From NCBI GenBank assembly GCA_003415625.1, contig PYIU01000003.1:6076001-6140000 (forward strand): a stretch of 64,000 nt of DNA, read 5' to 3'. The position numbers were made by a program, and so were the translations under genes. Position 1 is the first letter of the stretch, and each line of letters starts with the position of its first letter. A model generated the notes under the pieces. It was not told where the DNA came from and made no database searches. It saw only the letters and a program-made list of their open reading frames with translations. The DNA is from Aquanectria penicillioides (taxonomy: Eukaryota > Ascomycota > Sordariomycetes > Hypocreales > Nectriaceae). Below, piece by piece: positions 1-12,242 of this stretch.

Positions 1-2467
1 AGACAGAACGTGAATAGTTCCATCACCAGCAGTGGACTTATCACAGTAGTGGGAAGAAGAAAGAAAGTTGAAGCCAACAGCTGAAATCGATGCAACACGG
101 ATGAGGCTGTTACACGCTTTACTGCGGACATGGATATGTCCTCATGGGTGATCTCAGATCATAAACCCGGAATGCGGCAATACGGGTGTGGGAAAGGCTT
201 TTTACGCTCTGGGTCCTTCCCATGATGGATTCTCAAAGCTGGCCAGGCTGGATACCGGTCGGCCGGGGCAGGTACATGTACACCGAATAACCAAAATAGA
301 GAAATTGGTTGTGCAGCACATGCCTCAAGCTCTGGCCGTTGTCGTCAGCCATGACGATGGAGATGGTGTGGGCATGTTGGTTCCAGGCTCTCCGCTGGCT
401 CGTTGAGAGCCAGCCAAGCCAAGCCCCTGGTGGAAAGATGAGCTCCACCAACAAATACGGGTTCGTGATCAGCGGCCCATGGATGGCCCTGGCCCTCGGC
501 GAGCGATATTCCCCCTCGGCGGTGAAATCAATACAAACCCTCTAATCTGGACCGCTTGTGCCCTTGTCTCCCCAGCCTGGAGGATGCGCTGATGGCTTGC
601 AGGGAATATGCATCGAGAAAGAAGGGCAGTTGCCCAGCGAGAGATGGGAGATGGGCGAGGCGCTTGTGCAACCTAATCCCTACTCCCCACGACGTGCCTT
701 ACATGACCTCTACAGTACGAGTCAACAGTACGATACCTCGCCAGCTCACTGTCCCTCGTCTTCCTCGTCCATCAATGCGCCCGTTATTAATTATAGAACA
801 CCTCGTTTACGAAGAGGGGCGAGACACGACGGAGGTGGGAAGACGGGAGACGGAGTGGCGTCGAAGCGAAACAGCCTTGGTCAGGTATCCCCTAATAGGA
901 GACTGATCAGATGAGTGCTGTTGTCGCGGCGAAACCCAGCGAAGCCTGAAATGTGCACATTGTCGCTTTTACAAACACATTCATTCGCACACTGACATAC
1001 ACGTACGTGCCGCACGTTGACTTAGCCGCATAGCATAGACATGGCATTGCATCACATCACATCACATCAAGGGATCGACAGCTGAAGGTCGACGGTCGAC
1101 CAAAGCAAGTCTTTGTGTACCCCTCGCACAATACGTAATGTAAGGGACTGCCATGGACACACAACGCTCTGTCAGGGGCTCGCACACTGGCGATGACGGT
1201 GGCGGCCGCAGCACGGGCTTCTGGACAATTAAGCCTCATCTAGTTCCGTTCATGGGCCTTCTGCCGAGGTGGTAAATGCGCTTCCACAGAGAGACAAGAG
1301 ACGAGAAGCAAAGCAAACACAGGGCCACGTCCGTGTCCGTGGATCTCCCCTCTCGCCTCTCCCCTCTCCCCATCTCCCTCCCCTCAAAAAGAAAGAAAAA
1401 GAAACCAAGCAATGGGTGCCCGATCTTACCTTGCTGACCCCCAGTCCCAGTTCCCTGTACCCAGCCCCTCCATCCTCGTCGTCAAGCCACCTAAATTTGC
1501 CCATCTGCGAATACCCACTCCCAGATCGCTCACTCGTTCACTCAATGGTGGTACAGAAAAAAAAAATTCAAAAGGTGCTTCGTCCGAGCTGACAAGAAAG
1601 GGGCGCGAAAAAGGGGCGTCCCAGGACGGAAAAAAGGAGGATGGGGGATCGGAAGGTATTGGTGGTTTCTCGGCTGACTCCTATCACGACCTTTCCCAGT
1701 TCCAAGCTGAGTGCCACAGGTACTGTTTTTGGCACTTTGTGTGGTTTGTGTGGCCGTTGGATGCACAGAGGAGCTGGTCGTGGAAGTGCTGCATGCGAGG
1801 CAAAGTACCTACCTGGGCAGAACCAGCCGGATGCAGGCAGGTACCGGGGCGGCCGGCGTGATTGCCCGCAAAATCGAGGTACCGGTCCGCCGCCTTTTCG
1901 CTAGCGTCCTGACGGGAGGTACCTGTGGGCTTGGAGGGTGGTGTCGTCAGGGGGGGCCGAGGGCCAAGACGCTGGGGCGCCGGGGGCGCTGGAGCAGACG
2001 GCGCTAGGCGTAGGTAGTGGACCGGGCACCATGCCCCATTACTGAGACAGTGGGGTGTTGCTGCAGCTGCAGTGGGAGGCAGTGGCTCTGTAGGCTTCGT
2101 CCAGCAGAAGCTCCAGCGTGGTCGACCCGGGGTGAAGGGGACTCGGCGTCATCTATTTTGCACATGCGTACGCAGCCGGGCCTATCCTGGGCCACTGCAT
2201 TCGTCCGCTGGGGCCTGGCACCTGCGTCCACTAAGGTACCTTAGGATAGATAGGTAGGCCCTTGTACGCAGAGCCCACCCAGTAGAAAGGCCATTTTCCC
2301 GCCCCCCAACTCGCGAGGGACGGACGGGCTGGCCTAATCCTCGACAGTGTTGGACATTTCGGGGGGTTTTTTTTATTCTCTCTTCCCATTTCTTACATCC
2401 CATCCCGTTCGCCTCGTCCTCCCTTCCTCCTTCCTCTTCTTCTTTCTCTCCTCCCCCCCGTCGTTCA

Positions 2468-2489
2468 GCTGCTGCTGCTGCTGCTGCTG
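2468..2489. repeat. (GCT)7 microsatellite in kin1 leader region
   Basis: About seven perfect GCT triplets followed by imperfect GTT/GCT copies. It lies in the presumed promoter or leader of the downstream kinase, outside any supported coding frame. Confidence 0.85.
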
Positions 2490-2898
2490 GTGTTGTTGCT
2501 GTCGTCGGTTCATTTCGTTTTTAGCCCTCCCTCGTCCTCGTCCCCATCCTACGCCCCCCCCCCGCCGGACAGGCTTCCATTTGCAGCGGTGACCAACACG
2601 CACTCCCCACTTGCGCCGCCCGCCCACTGCCGCTCTGGTACAGTGCAGTACCACTACGACCACCACTACTGGACTGCTGCTGCCCAAATAGTACGACTAC
2701 CCCCGTAGGTACCTACCATCCTACCCAGGCGGGAAGTACAGGACGCCAACGACCCCCCCGCCAACGACCACCACTGTCACGCCGCCTACAGCGCCCATAC
2801 CCTCCCGCTTCCAGGCATTGCTGCTGCTGGCTACGGAGTACTTGGCCACCAAAACCCACACACACTGGGACGACACATTATCGACAGCACCCTGACTG

Positions 2899-2926
2899 GC
2901 TTGCTTGCTTGCTTGCTTCCTTGCTT
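2899..2926. repeat. Imperfect GCTT tetranucleotide repeat
   Basis: Six tandem GCTT-type units with one CCTT variant, 600 bp upstream of the kinase start codon. A simple repeat with no coding support. Confidence 0.8.
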
Positions 2927-3530
2927 AATTTTACACGCTGCGACGTCGCCCTCACATTACATTGCTGTACGTCGAAGCGCACGCACGCCATGAGCACGAG
3001 AACGGCTGCTGCCGCCGCAGATCTCTCGTCGCGAGAGCCGCCGTCCCGGAGCTATTCAGCCCGCTCAACCCGTTCGACCCGTTCAGGAAGGCCCCCCCGC
3101 TGGCTGTCACCGGTGCTAATTCTGTCGCTGCTTCTGGTTCTGGTGTCGGCAGTGCAGCTCCCTCGCCCTCCACACTTTCTCCCGCCCACCACCACTCCCG
3201 CCAGCCCTCCTCCTCGCACTCACGCTCCATCTCCAACTCCATCTCCAACATCGCCCACGTCAACACCAACGGCGTCGCTGCCGCCCATCATCTCCCGCAT
3301 CATCACCGACACGCCTCGTCCTCCTCCCGCCCCGTCCCCCAGCTCCAGTCCGCGCCCCAAAATGACTATGACGCCTCGCACCTAGCCGCCGCCGCCCACT
3401 CCTCGAAGCGAAGCTCCAGCAGAGACCATCCACCGCCCCCGGCAAGGGGCCCCGATCCCTCGCGGCCCAGCGACAAAGCAGCACTCGATCCAACCACAAC
3501 AACAACAATCACAATCAACAGTACGCCGAC

Positions 3531-6500
3531 ATGGCGCCCTCGGCTACCGCCTCCCACAATGGCTCTGGCGGTGCCAGTTCTCAACCGATTCAACACGGCC
3601 ATGCTGACTCTCCCGCCGCCCCTCGAGCCTCCACCTCCAAGCAGAGCCGGTCGCGCACCATCATCCCAACCCAGTCTGGCAAATGGATCCTGGGTAAGAC
3701 CGTCGGCGCTGGAAGCATGGGCAAAGTGAAGCTTGCCCGGAAAGAAGATGGCAGTGAACAGGTTCGTATTGTCTGTCTGCTGTTTGTCCCTGCACTCCTT
3801 ATTGTCTTCGTTTACTTGTTTTTTCCCCATGCACCGCACTCCAACCCCAACCTACTTCATCAAGCATCCACTTTTTGCATTAATCTTCGTATTCAACGCT
3901 CCCTTCGCACCACACTAACCTTGGGTCGCTCTCTTTCTCCCTTTCTAGGTCGCTTGCAAAATTATCCCCCGTGGCTCGACCGACGATAACCATCAGTCTC
4001 GCGCCGATAAGGAGCGCGCCGACCAGTCCAAGGAGATCCGCACGGCTCGTGAAGCTGCCATCGTCTCCCTCCTAAACCACCCCAATATCTGCGGCCTTCG
4101 AGATGTCGTCCGTACCAACCATCACTGGTACATGCTCTTCGAATATGTCAACGGCGGCCAGATGCTTGATTACATCATCTCTCATGGCAAACTCAAGGAG
4201 AAGCAAGCCCGCAAGTTCAGTCGTCAGATCGCGAGCGCCCTAGACTACTGCCATCGAAATAGCATCGTTCACCGTGATCTCAAAATTGAAAACATCCTCA
4301 TCAGCAAGACGGGTGACATCAAGATTATCGACTTTGGCCTGAGCAACCTGTTTGCTCCCCGTGGCCACCTTAAGACATTCTGTGGCAGCTTGTACTTTGC
4401 TGCTCCGGAACTCTTGCAGGCGAGGGCTTACACAGGCCCCGAGGTTGACGTCTGGAGTTTCGGCATTGTTCTCTATGTCCTGGTCTGTGGCAAGGTTCCC
4501 TTCGATGACCAAAGCATGCCCGCTCTGCATGCCAAGATCAAGCGTGGCCTCGTGGATTACCCCAACTGGCTCTCAAGCGGTAAGCATCCTCCTTGACTCA
4601 TCCAGTGAGAAAGCGACAAAAGTACTAACCTGGTCCCAGAGTGCAAGCACCTCCTGTCTCGCATGCTCGTCACCGACCCCAAGCAGCGAGCGACTATGCA
4701 AGAGGTACTGAATCATCCATGGATGATTAAGGGCTTCAACGGTCCTCCCGAGAACCATTTGCCCGTTCGGGAGCCTTTGACTACTCCTCTCGAGGCAGAG
4801 GTCATCCACGCCATGCAAGGATTCAACTTTGGCTCTCCAGAGACTATCCATGCACAACTCACCAAAACGATCGAATCCGAAGACTATCAACGGGCCGTCA
4901 AGCTGTATCAGCGGGAGAAGGAAGTGCCCGCACCCGCCAAGGATGCCGAAAAGAGGAGACCCTTTGGATTCGACTTTTACAAGCGAAGAAATTCAGGCAA
5001 CAGCCGTGACACACTCACAGGCCCCAGTACCGAGGCTTTGTCGATTGGCAATGACCCGATGAATGCATACAACCCGCTTCTGTCCATTTATTACTTGGTG
5101 AAGGAAAAACAGGATCGGGATCATGCAGAGATGTTCCCGCAGACTGCCAATGCTCCCCGCGAGAAAGAGAGAGAGAAGGAGAGGGAAAAGGAGAGGGAAA
5201 AGGAGAAGGAGAAGTGCAAGGAGCCCGAGGTCTTGCCCGAGATCATGCCTCCCCAAGAGGCTCATACCAACCCTTCGGCCTACGAAATGCCTGGAGAGAA
5301 GCCAACTGGAGGGCGCACCAGGGCGCGTGCCCGGACCCATGGAGAAGATGATATGCCCGAGGCCCCCAAGCAAACTCCACTGTCGCCGCCTCCAGAAACC
5401 AAGGTGGAACAGATCCAGAAGAAGGAAGGTACCGCTGCCGGTCTTCTCCGTCGCTTCAGCACCCGGAAGCGCAGGGAGCCTGAGCGTTTGGACAAGGACC
5501 GATCTCATCCGCCGGTTGTACAAGTCCATTCCCCAGCAGAGCCATCCCCGTTGGCCCCTCGAAAGAGCTTTAGCATCCGCCGCGGCCGTCGTGAGCGCGA
5601 CGACCAGGAGTCTCGCTTCCGCTCTGGTAGCAGCCAGCCCCAGCACAGCGACCTGCTTAGCCCACCGATGTCTGCTGGTGCCCCTGGTTCCCGAAGGACG
5701 GGAGGCCTAGGTCGATCTACCAGTGTTAACTCGGCCGAGATGAGGCGTCGCGACAATGCCAGGTTCGGCAAGGAGCCTCCCCCAACCAGCGGCTCCGATC
5801 AGTCTGTCCTACACGAGGATAGTCTGAGCGCACACCGCGCGCACGGCCATGCGCGATCGGCCAGCATGAGGGATAAGTCGATTGGCCATGCCCGCCGAGA
5901 GAGCATCCAGAGACGTCGTATGAGGAGAGAAGCCGCCCAGGAAGCAAATGTTCCTGAAGAGACGGATCAGGAGCTAGAGCAGAGCGGAGTGTCCACAGAC
6001 CGCCTTGATGAAACCGAGTTAGCCAAGCCGGTTTACCTCAAGGGACTGTTCAGCGTATCGACAACCTCGGGCAAGTCCGTACCTGCGATCCGAACCGACA
6101 TTAAAAGGGTGCTGCGACAACTGAACGTCGACTACACGGAGATCAAGGGAGGGTTCAGCTGCAGCCATGCGCCCAGCATCGATCTCAACAAGGTGCAAGA
6201 TGCACCTGGCAGCCCTGGGCCAACCCCTGGTCACCGACGACGGTTTAGCTTTGGTGCGCTCAGACGAGGAGAAGATCGCGAGCGTGAGCGGGACGAGTTC
6301 CGGGAGTCAGAGCGTCCCCCCACAACGCCGCGGACACCGGGTCGATCCGACCGGGACCGCAGCTACTCGAACTCGGAGACATCGTTCGATAGCATGTCTG
6401 GAAGAAACGGAGGGTCGTCAAGAAGGGTGCCTGGAGAGACTAGCACTCACGTGCAGAATGACCTGGGCGGAAGCATGGTCCTCGAATTTGAGATCTTCAT

Positions 6501-6612
6501 TGTCAAGGTGCCGCTGCTCTCGCTGCACGGCATCCAGTTTAAACGGATGGCGGGTAACACGTGGCAATTCAAGAGCATGGCGGATCAGATCCTTCGCGAG
6601 CTCCGGCTATAG
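3531..6612 (+). CDS. kin1: Serine/threonine kinase, KIN1/PAR-1/MARK family
   Basis: Three exons: 3531-3761, 3949-4579 and 4640-6612, giving 944 aa. Introns are GT-AG, and the second has a TACTAAC branch site just before its acceptor. The kinase domain starts near residue 52. Visible motifs are the glycine loop (G59-x-G61-xx-G64), VACK lysine K81, HRDLKIEN (H185-N192), DFG (D205) and APE (A229). The activation loop reads KTFCGS with T220 as the likely activating threonine. A long, low-complexity middle follows, rich in R, S, P and charged EKER repeats (about 5160-5217). The last ~45 residues resemble a KA1 domain and end RELRL. Family members act at the plasma membrane in polarity, exocytosis and ER-stress signalling; that role here is inferred. 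The start codon is the first ATG after the upstream in-frame stop. Confidence 0.95.
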
Positions 6613-7035
6613 ACGCTCTAATATCGACACCATAATAATTATGGCTACCGTGATGAAGAAAGAAAAAGGTAGCATTGCTAGCGTGGCGCAAGCATTTGGG
6701 ATAGATGCACGGCGCAGGACGTTTCCCGGGGGCCCTGGGTTGACATTCGCAGCTTGGTAGCGATTACAGCGCAGGAGCTGAAGAGCATCATCTTTGTTTG
6801 TATAGGCGATGTGGGAATTGGCGAAGGCAAGGCTGACCTTCAATGGACAGACCCCCTGAAGTTTTTTTTGGGAGGAACGCATATAGTAGTAATGACACAT
6901 AGTGATCCGGGGTTGAGGACAACGAAAGCGAGTCGAAGAAAGACAGGAGCAGTGAGGAAGCATAGGAAGTTGGAGACGTGTAATGGAAAGAGCCTTTTAC
7001 GTTGTGTTGATATGCATAATTCTTTTCTCAACCCG

Positions 7036-7067
<32 letters not shown>

Positions 7068-8024
7068 TTATCATGCTAGATCGTGAATGAAGGCTATCAA
7101 TAACTTGAGACCTGTCTGGCCGCGGCCTTGGCCAACGGATAGATCTGTGAATCGACGTCACAAGGATCGGATGGATGCATAGAACAAGGCTAGACAAGGC
7201 TGAAGGTTGAACGCAACAGAGCATGGTGAGGCTTGGCACACTGAGCGATGTGGCTGAAGCAGGTGTTTGAGCCCAATGGTCAGGCCAAAAAGGTGCTATC
7301 TGAGCTTGAGCAGCTGGTAATCCTGGGTCTGGGACAAGCTGGAGTGACCTCTCCCCACGACCAAGAGTAGGTAGCGACTCACGCAATTGCGGGTGGCCAG
7401 GGTACCTGGGACCGGTCCAAGCGCCAGGTCCCACGAGGCACCCAAGGAATTGCGCCCAAACAAACCCGAACATGCCCATTGCGGTGCCTTCCCTTCCAGA
7501 ACTTGGCTCCGCCGGAGGCTCCCGCAGCAGCCAATGGCGGCCCAGCAGCCAATCCGACTGGCCCCAGTCCCCCAGTCGCAACCACCACAACTCTCGACAC
7601 TCGACACTCGCATCTCTCCCACAGCACTGCATTGCAACAATTCCATCCCGCACGTCGCCCAGTCCCTGTCCATCCGCCCAACTCAGCGGCTGGTTCTCAA
7701 GCTCCTCGGACACTCGAGCCCCTCTCACACCCCTCGGCCTGGCCGTCCATCCTGGTGGCCTGCACTTGCGCCCTCGACTCGCCTTTCTCCGACGGCCCCC
7801 ATCTCCGAAATCTCTCGAGATCTCTACCGATCTGCCTCGCCCAACCGACCTATAGAGCTGCATCCTCGGCGCCCTCTATCTACCTTGACAGCTGATCAAC
7901 CACCGCCGCCCGCCGCCCTTTCTCGCGCACGCTCATCCGCACACGGCACGAGCAATTATTTCGCCTCACTCCCTCGCTCCATCTCTCCTACGCCAACATC
8001 CCTCATCAATAAGTACCGCCCAAG
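6613..8024. other. kin1-rcd1 intergenic region
   Basis: Between two genes on the same strand. The first part should hold the kin1 3' UTR and polyadenylation signals. It contains a 30-base A run (7036-7065). From about 7500 the DNA becomes C- and CT-rich, as expected for the rcd1 promoter and leader. The open frames here overlap on both strands and show no recognisable protein. Confidence 0.6.
7036..7065. repeat. 30-nt poly(A) tract
   Basis: Thirty consecutive A residues about 420 bp after the kin1 stop. It could be a natural homopolymer, the tail of an old retrotransposed sequence, or partly an assembly artefact. No target-site duplication or element body is apparent next to it. Confidence 0.9.
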
Positions 8025-8125
8025 ATGATGCCTGCGGCGCACGTCTACGGACACCACCAGTTCACGCCTCAGGGCGCCGAGCAGTCGTGGATGCATCAGC
8101 AGTCCGGCGCTCACCACCCTCATGC

Positions 8126-8164
<39 letters not shown>

Positions 8165-9416
8165 AGCTGCCGCTGCTGCTGCCGCCGTTCAACAACAACA
8201 ACAACAACAACAACATTTCAGTCGCCTCGCTGCTGGCGCCCACTCCTCTGTCGGCGGTGGACAGCTCCCCACCCATGCCCAAGATGCCGCCCACGACAAC
8301 GTCTCCGAGGACAACCGCCGTACCATGGCCTACATTGCCGACCTCCTCAACGAGAACACCCGCGAGGCTGCCCTCCTCGAGCTGAGCAAGAAGCGTGAGC
8401 AGGTCCCTGAGCTGGCTCTCATTCTGTGGCACTCATTTGGTGCGTGTCCTCCCCGCCCTCGTCCTCGACGACGCACACCGTCGCCAAATTCGACGGCCTC
8501 TCCGAATGCAAGAATGCGAACTGATTTGAGTTTCCAGGTGTCATGACCTCCCTTCTCCAGGAGATCATCTCCGTCTACACCCTCCTCAACCCCTCCCAGC
8601 TGACCGCTGCCGCCTCGAACCGTGTGTGCAACGCCCTCGCCCTTCTCCAGTGTGTGGCCTCTCACAACGACACCAGGACCTTGTTCCTGAATGGTACGTC
8701 CACAACGCCCACAAACCCCATTCGCACCATTTCGAATTGATTAAATTAACAAGCCGTCACAGCCCACATCCCCCTCTTCCTGTACCCATTCCTCAACACC
8801 ACATCCAAGTCTCGACCCTTTGAGTACCTCCGTCTCACCAGCTTGGGCGTTATCGGCGCCCTCGTCAAAAACGACTCCTCCGAAGTTATCAACTTCCTTC
8901 TCACCACAGAGATTATCCCCCTCTGCCTGCGAATCATGGAGACCGGCTCGGAGCTTAGCAAGACCGTGGCCATCTTCATCGTCCAGAAGATCCTTCTTGA
9001 CGACAACGGCCTCAACTATATATGTGCCACATACGAGCGCTTCTACGCCGTTGGCACCGTTCTCAGCAACATGGTTGCCCAGCTCGTCGAGTCGCAGACA
9101 GCTCGTCTTCTCAAGCACGTTGTCCGCTGTTTCCTTCGGTACGTCTCTCGCGCTATCACCCCTGTTCTAAGCCTTACCCCCGTACCCCCTCGCACACCAC
9201 AACCATAACTTGGGCTAACAATGCTATTGCAGCCTCAGCGACAATGCCCGAGCCCGCGAGGCCCTTCGGCAATGCCTCCCCGAACCCCTCCGAGACGCCA
9301 CCTTCTCTTCTGTCCTCCGGGACGACGCCGCCACTAAGAGATGTCTGGCTCAGCTCCTTATCAACCTCTCCGACAACGTTGTAGATCCCGGCTCGACTGG
9401 CGTCTCCAACATGTAA
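8025..9416 (+). CDS. rcd1: CCR4-NOT subunit Rcd1/Caf40 (CNOT9 family)
   Basis: Four exons, 8025-8439, 8538-8693, 8763-9138 and 9233-9416, encode 376 aa; all junctions are GT-AG and keep the frame. The N-terminus (about residues 30-65) is low-complexity, with poly-Q, poly-A and a second poly-Q run. The rest is the near-invariant armadillo-like Rcd1 domain. Signature strings include [37 protein letters not shown] and [16 protein letters not shown]. Family members are core subunits of the CCR4-NOT deadenylase and act in mRNA decay and translational repression; in fission yeast Rcd1 is needed for nitrogen-starvation differentiation. ATG codons at 8025 and 8028 are both possible starts; 8025 is chosen. 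The N-terminal glutamine tracts are typical length-variable fungal additions. Confidence 0.96.
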
Positions 9417-10429
9417 GAGTTTAAGGAGTGAAGGAGTGGGAATCTCTCCCTGTTTGTGACAATACATACCCTTGTGCATTGATAACGGCGATTCATGGAG
9501 GATAGGGCGGATATGTTTTCATGGTATTCTGGGAAAAGCAAAAGAAGCGGACTCAAAAATCATTCTGCATCGTCGATACCCGCAACCCCATCCAGCACGT
9601 TGCGACGAGAGGTGACCCCTTGCAACAGTCACCGGGTTTGCCCTTTTTTTTTACCTAAGCGTCTTCGCTGACGGCTATGGGACTTGCATTCTGTTTCATG
9701 TACCTCGGAACTAGGTCCTGGGGCTCGTTTCGTTTTGTTGCCGAGTGAGAGGTGCCTGTGCATTATTTTCTCCCTTACTCTTTTTATTATCTAGTGACCA
9801 GGTCTTATATCATCTGGCGTCGTCATTTTGGCAGGGTTCAAAATGGGACGGGAGGACATGACTTATGGGGAACAAAGGATAACTACCGCGGCTACGCTCT
9901 GGCATATAGGCTAGGCCAGGGGGTTCGGCGCGGAGGAAGGTTCAAGACGGAGAAAGGGGGAAGAAAGAAGTGACCGTTTTGTTCCATGCCATAATATGGG
10001 GTGGGATGGGTATCGGGGGGGGCGGTGTTTTGGCGTTGGATCGGGGAGTACTGCATCAGAGTCACGGTGTTTGTTTAGGTCTGGTAGTGTTTATAGGTAG
10101 GCCAAAGAAAGAGAGGGTACATGCATTATAACATGTGCTGACGAGGTTGTGCTTGCTTTTCGGTCAAACCTGGTCAAGGTTAGAAGTTCGACCCGACCAC
10201 TCAAGAGTCAATTGAATCTCAATCGTATTGGAGTTTCAATGTCAGTCAGGTCTCGCATTCCAAAAATCAATGCGATTCCTATTTAAATTCTTTTTAATTT
10301 CATTTCCTCTTAGTTGTACTCTACGCTCGCGCCATCAGATATGGATGGATGGAGGAGCTGGCTACCGGCTGCTCTGGTCGCTTATATCAAATTGACATCT
10401 CACTCATCACCCATCTCCCAGTCACCGTC
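9417..10429. other. Convergent rcd1/GST intergenic region
   Basis: Lies between the rcd1 stop and the end of the GST gene on the other strand, so it should carry two 3' UTRs. A short AT-rich patch lies at about 10260-10320. A 73-codon open frame at 9752-9973 has no recognisable features, and I do not call it a gene. Confidence 0.6.
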
Positions 10430-11323
10430 TCAGGGGGAGGCGTACTTGTAGCCGTACTGCTCCTTGGCCGCATCCACAATCTTCTTCAGATCCGCCCTGG
10501 TCTGCTTCGTTTTCTCGTCAATAGGATCCAGGGCGGTGGCTCGCGGGGGGTTTGCCTCGGGAACATTGAGCCCGCGGCGGACGGCAGGGCGGTTCAGCAC
10601 ACGCGTCAGCCAGCCTTTGACGCTGGGGAACTGGTCTAGAGAGATGCCGGTGCGCTCCACGCCGTTGACCCAGCCCAGCAGCGCGATGTCGGCGATGGAG
10701 TAGCGACCCCGGTTGGGGCCGACGACGAAGTCACGATCCTTCAAGCGGGCGTCGAGGATGCCGTAGAGACGCTCCGTCTCGCCGACGTATCGTTGAATGC
10801 CATAGGGGATCTTCTCCTTAGCGAACAAAGCAAAGTGCCCGGCTTGGCCTTGCCTGTAAGCGGCGTTAGCTATCACGGTGTCCGGTTTTTGGTCTTCCAT
10901 TCATAACTCCCCCATGCTTGCAGGGGGGAGGCCTGAGAAAACGTACATAGGTCCCAGACCACCGTGCTGCCAGCCAATCCAAGACTCGGCGCGAGTGTAA
11001 TCGTCGTCGTCGGCGGCAAAGGAAAACAGGTTCTTAGGATCGTACTTGCGGGTCAGGTAGCTGAGGATGGCGTTGCCCTCAAACACGGCGACCCCGTTGT
11101 TGTCGTGGTCGACAATGGCGGGGATGCGCCCGTTGGGGTTGATGGCAGTAAACCAGGGCTCCTTCTGGATGTTCTGCCCAATGTTGATGCCCTGGTATGT
11201 GTATTCGAGGCCGTACGCCTCCTTGAGCTCTTCGAGAAGGACGCTGGCCTTGAAGCCGTTGGGGGTACTCCAGGTGAGGAGCTCAATCCCCTTTGTTGCG
11301 ATAAGACTAGTGGGACGAGCCAT
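10430..11323 (-). CDS. Glutathione S-transferase, Ure2/GstB-like
   Basis: Two exons on the minus strand (11323-10947, 10853-10430) give 266 aa. The 93-nt intron falls within a methionine codon of the GLGPMQGQAGHF segment, which matches the continuous family sequence. The N-terminal thioredoxin fold shows LLTWSTPNGFKASVLLEEL, NPNGRIPAIVDHD and FEGNAILSYLTRKYDP (glutathione-side serine region replaced by GN). The C-terminal helical domain contains the YSIADI motif. Fungal members conjugate glutathione to electrophiles or act as peroxidases, or in yeast Ure2 regulate nitrogen signalling; which applies here is unknown. I chose ATG 11323 because the frame upstream opens only with a non-ATG codon. 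Conserved position: it shares no operon-like partner. Confidence 0.92.
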
Positions 11324-12219
11324 TGCGAATTGAATCTTGGGGGTTCTACTATAGGGGTTCAATCAACAAACTTTGTGGTTTTGGTTTTCATTCACTGGTG
11401 CTCAGTCAAGCAGGCGGCACGTTTGAGATTGTAGAATGACTTGGGGTGATCGCAATGCTGTGTATATATTCTGTGTTCTACACACTACTAAACGGCTAGG
11501 CTTCGCAGGCTTTATATCCGTACGAGAATGAAAACATCCGACTTGCTTGCTCATCTGGCGATGTCATGGTTCTCTCATTCCAGATACCAAACCAACGATT
11601 GCGGGGTTGGCAGCTGCCTGCGTCGGGCCAACAACGAATCGAACCTGACAAATACACGGCGATGGCGCCGACGAGCAGCAGAAGCAACACTGTCTCGCGA
11701 CTTCGCGTCTTCGGAATCTTGCTTTCCGTTAGCACAATGGTAGCTTGATTCCTAAGCATAGACGTCAGTCGAAAAGCGATAGATAAGTAATCCATCCAAC
11801 CAACTCCTTCACAGGATGGTAGTTCGGAACTAGACTGATGAGCTAAGCAACAGACGTCTTGGGGTAGTTGCATGTGCATCTGAAATCGCATTATCATGCA
11901 TTCATGCGCTAAACGGTGTCATGCGTAATAAAGCAGATGGTCCCGATTATCCGATATCCCTACCCTGAAGGAATCCTAATTCAGGCGCGACGCAGGGATC
12001 TAGGATTTTACTTAGATTCATCTTGAGAAGCAAATCGCATCTCGTCCCGCCCCCACTGCTAAACAAGAAGAGGAAAAGGAAGGGCAGGGCGGAAAGAAAA
12101 AAAAAAAAACCACTCGTTCGTGCGGGTCCTCGACGAAGCGAGGCTCTCTAGAGGTTTCGTTCAAACCCACTGGCTTGGAATTAGCATAGGTTGGTTTGCA
12201 TCGCCTCAACAAGCATCTC

Positions 12220-12242
12220 TTTTTTTTTTTTTTTTTTTTTTT
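12220..12242. repeat. 23-nt poly(T) tract
   Basis: Twenty-three consecutive T residues in the gene-poor region, with a shorter A run about 120 bp upstream. No associated element is visible. Confidence 0.9.

Larger units (their letters stand above)
1..3530. other. Non-coding left edge and long kin1 upstream/leader region
   Basis: I see no supportable gene here; the open frames are short, overlap in several frames and resemble nothing I know. The last 1.2 kb (about 2340-3530) is pyrimidine-rich and repeat-rich, as expected for a long fungal 5' leader. It holds a CTG-type triplet run (2468-2489) and a GCTT run (2899-2926). An ATG at 2990 opens a 131-codon frame ending at 3385, which would be an upstream ORF if the kin1 transcript starts before it. 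In the kin1 frame the last upstream stop is at 3369-3371, and no ATG lies between it and 3531. Confidence 0.5.

Noticed and set aside
2962..3729. 255-codon frame overlapping the kin1 start in another frame
   Set aside because: It lacks an upstream ATG; its Ser/His/Pro-rich translation reflects the leader composition. A spliced upstream kinase exon cannot be excluded, but no clear junction was found.
4594..4600. TGACTCA within a kin1 intron
   Set aside because: A 7-bp motif is expected several times by chance in 64 kb, and an internal intron of a kinase gene is not a plausible CPC1 target site.
11324..11362. 13-codon N-terminal extension of the GST
   Set aside because: The frame opens with TTG, and the ATG at 11323 has good context and leaves a complete GST fold.
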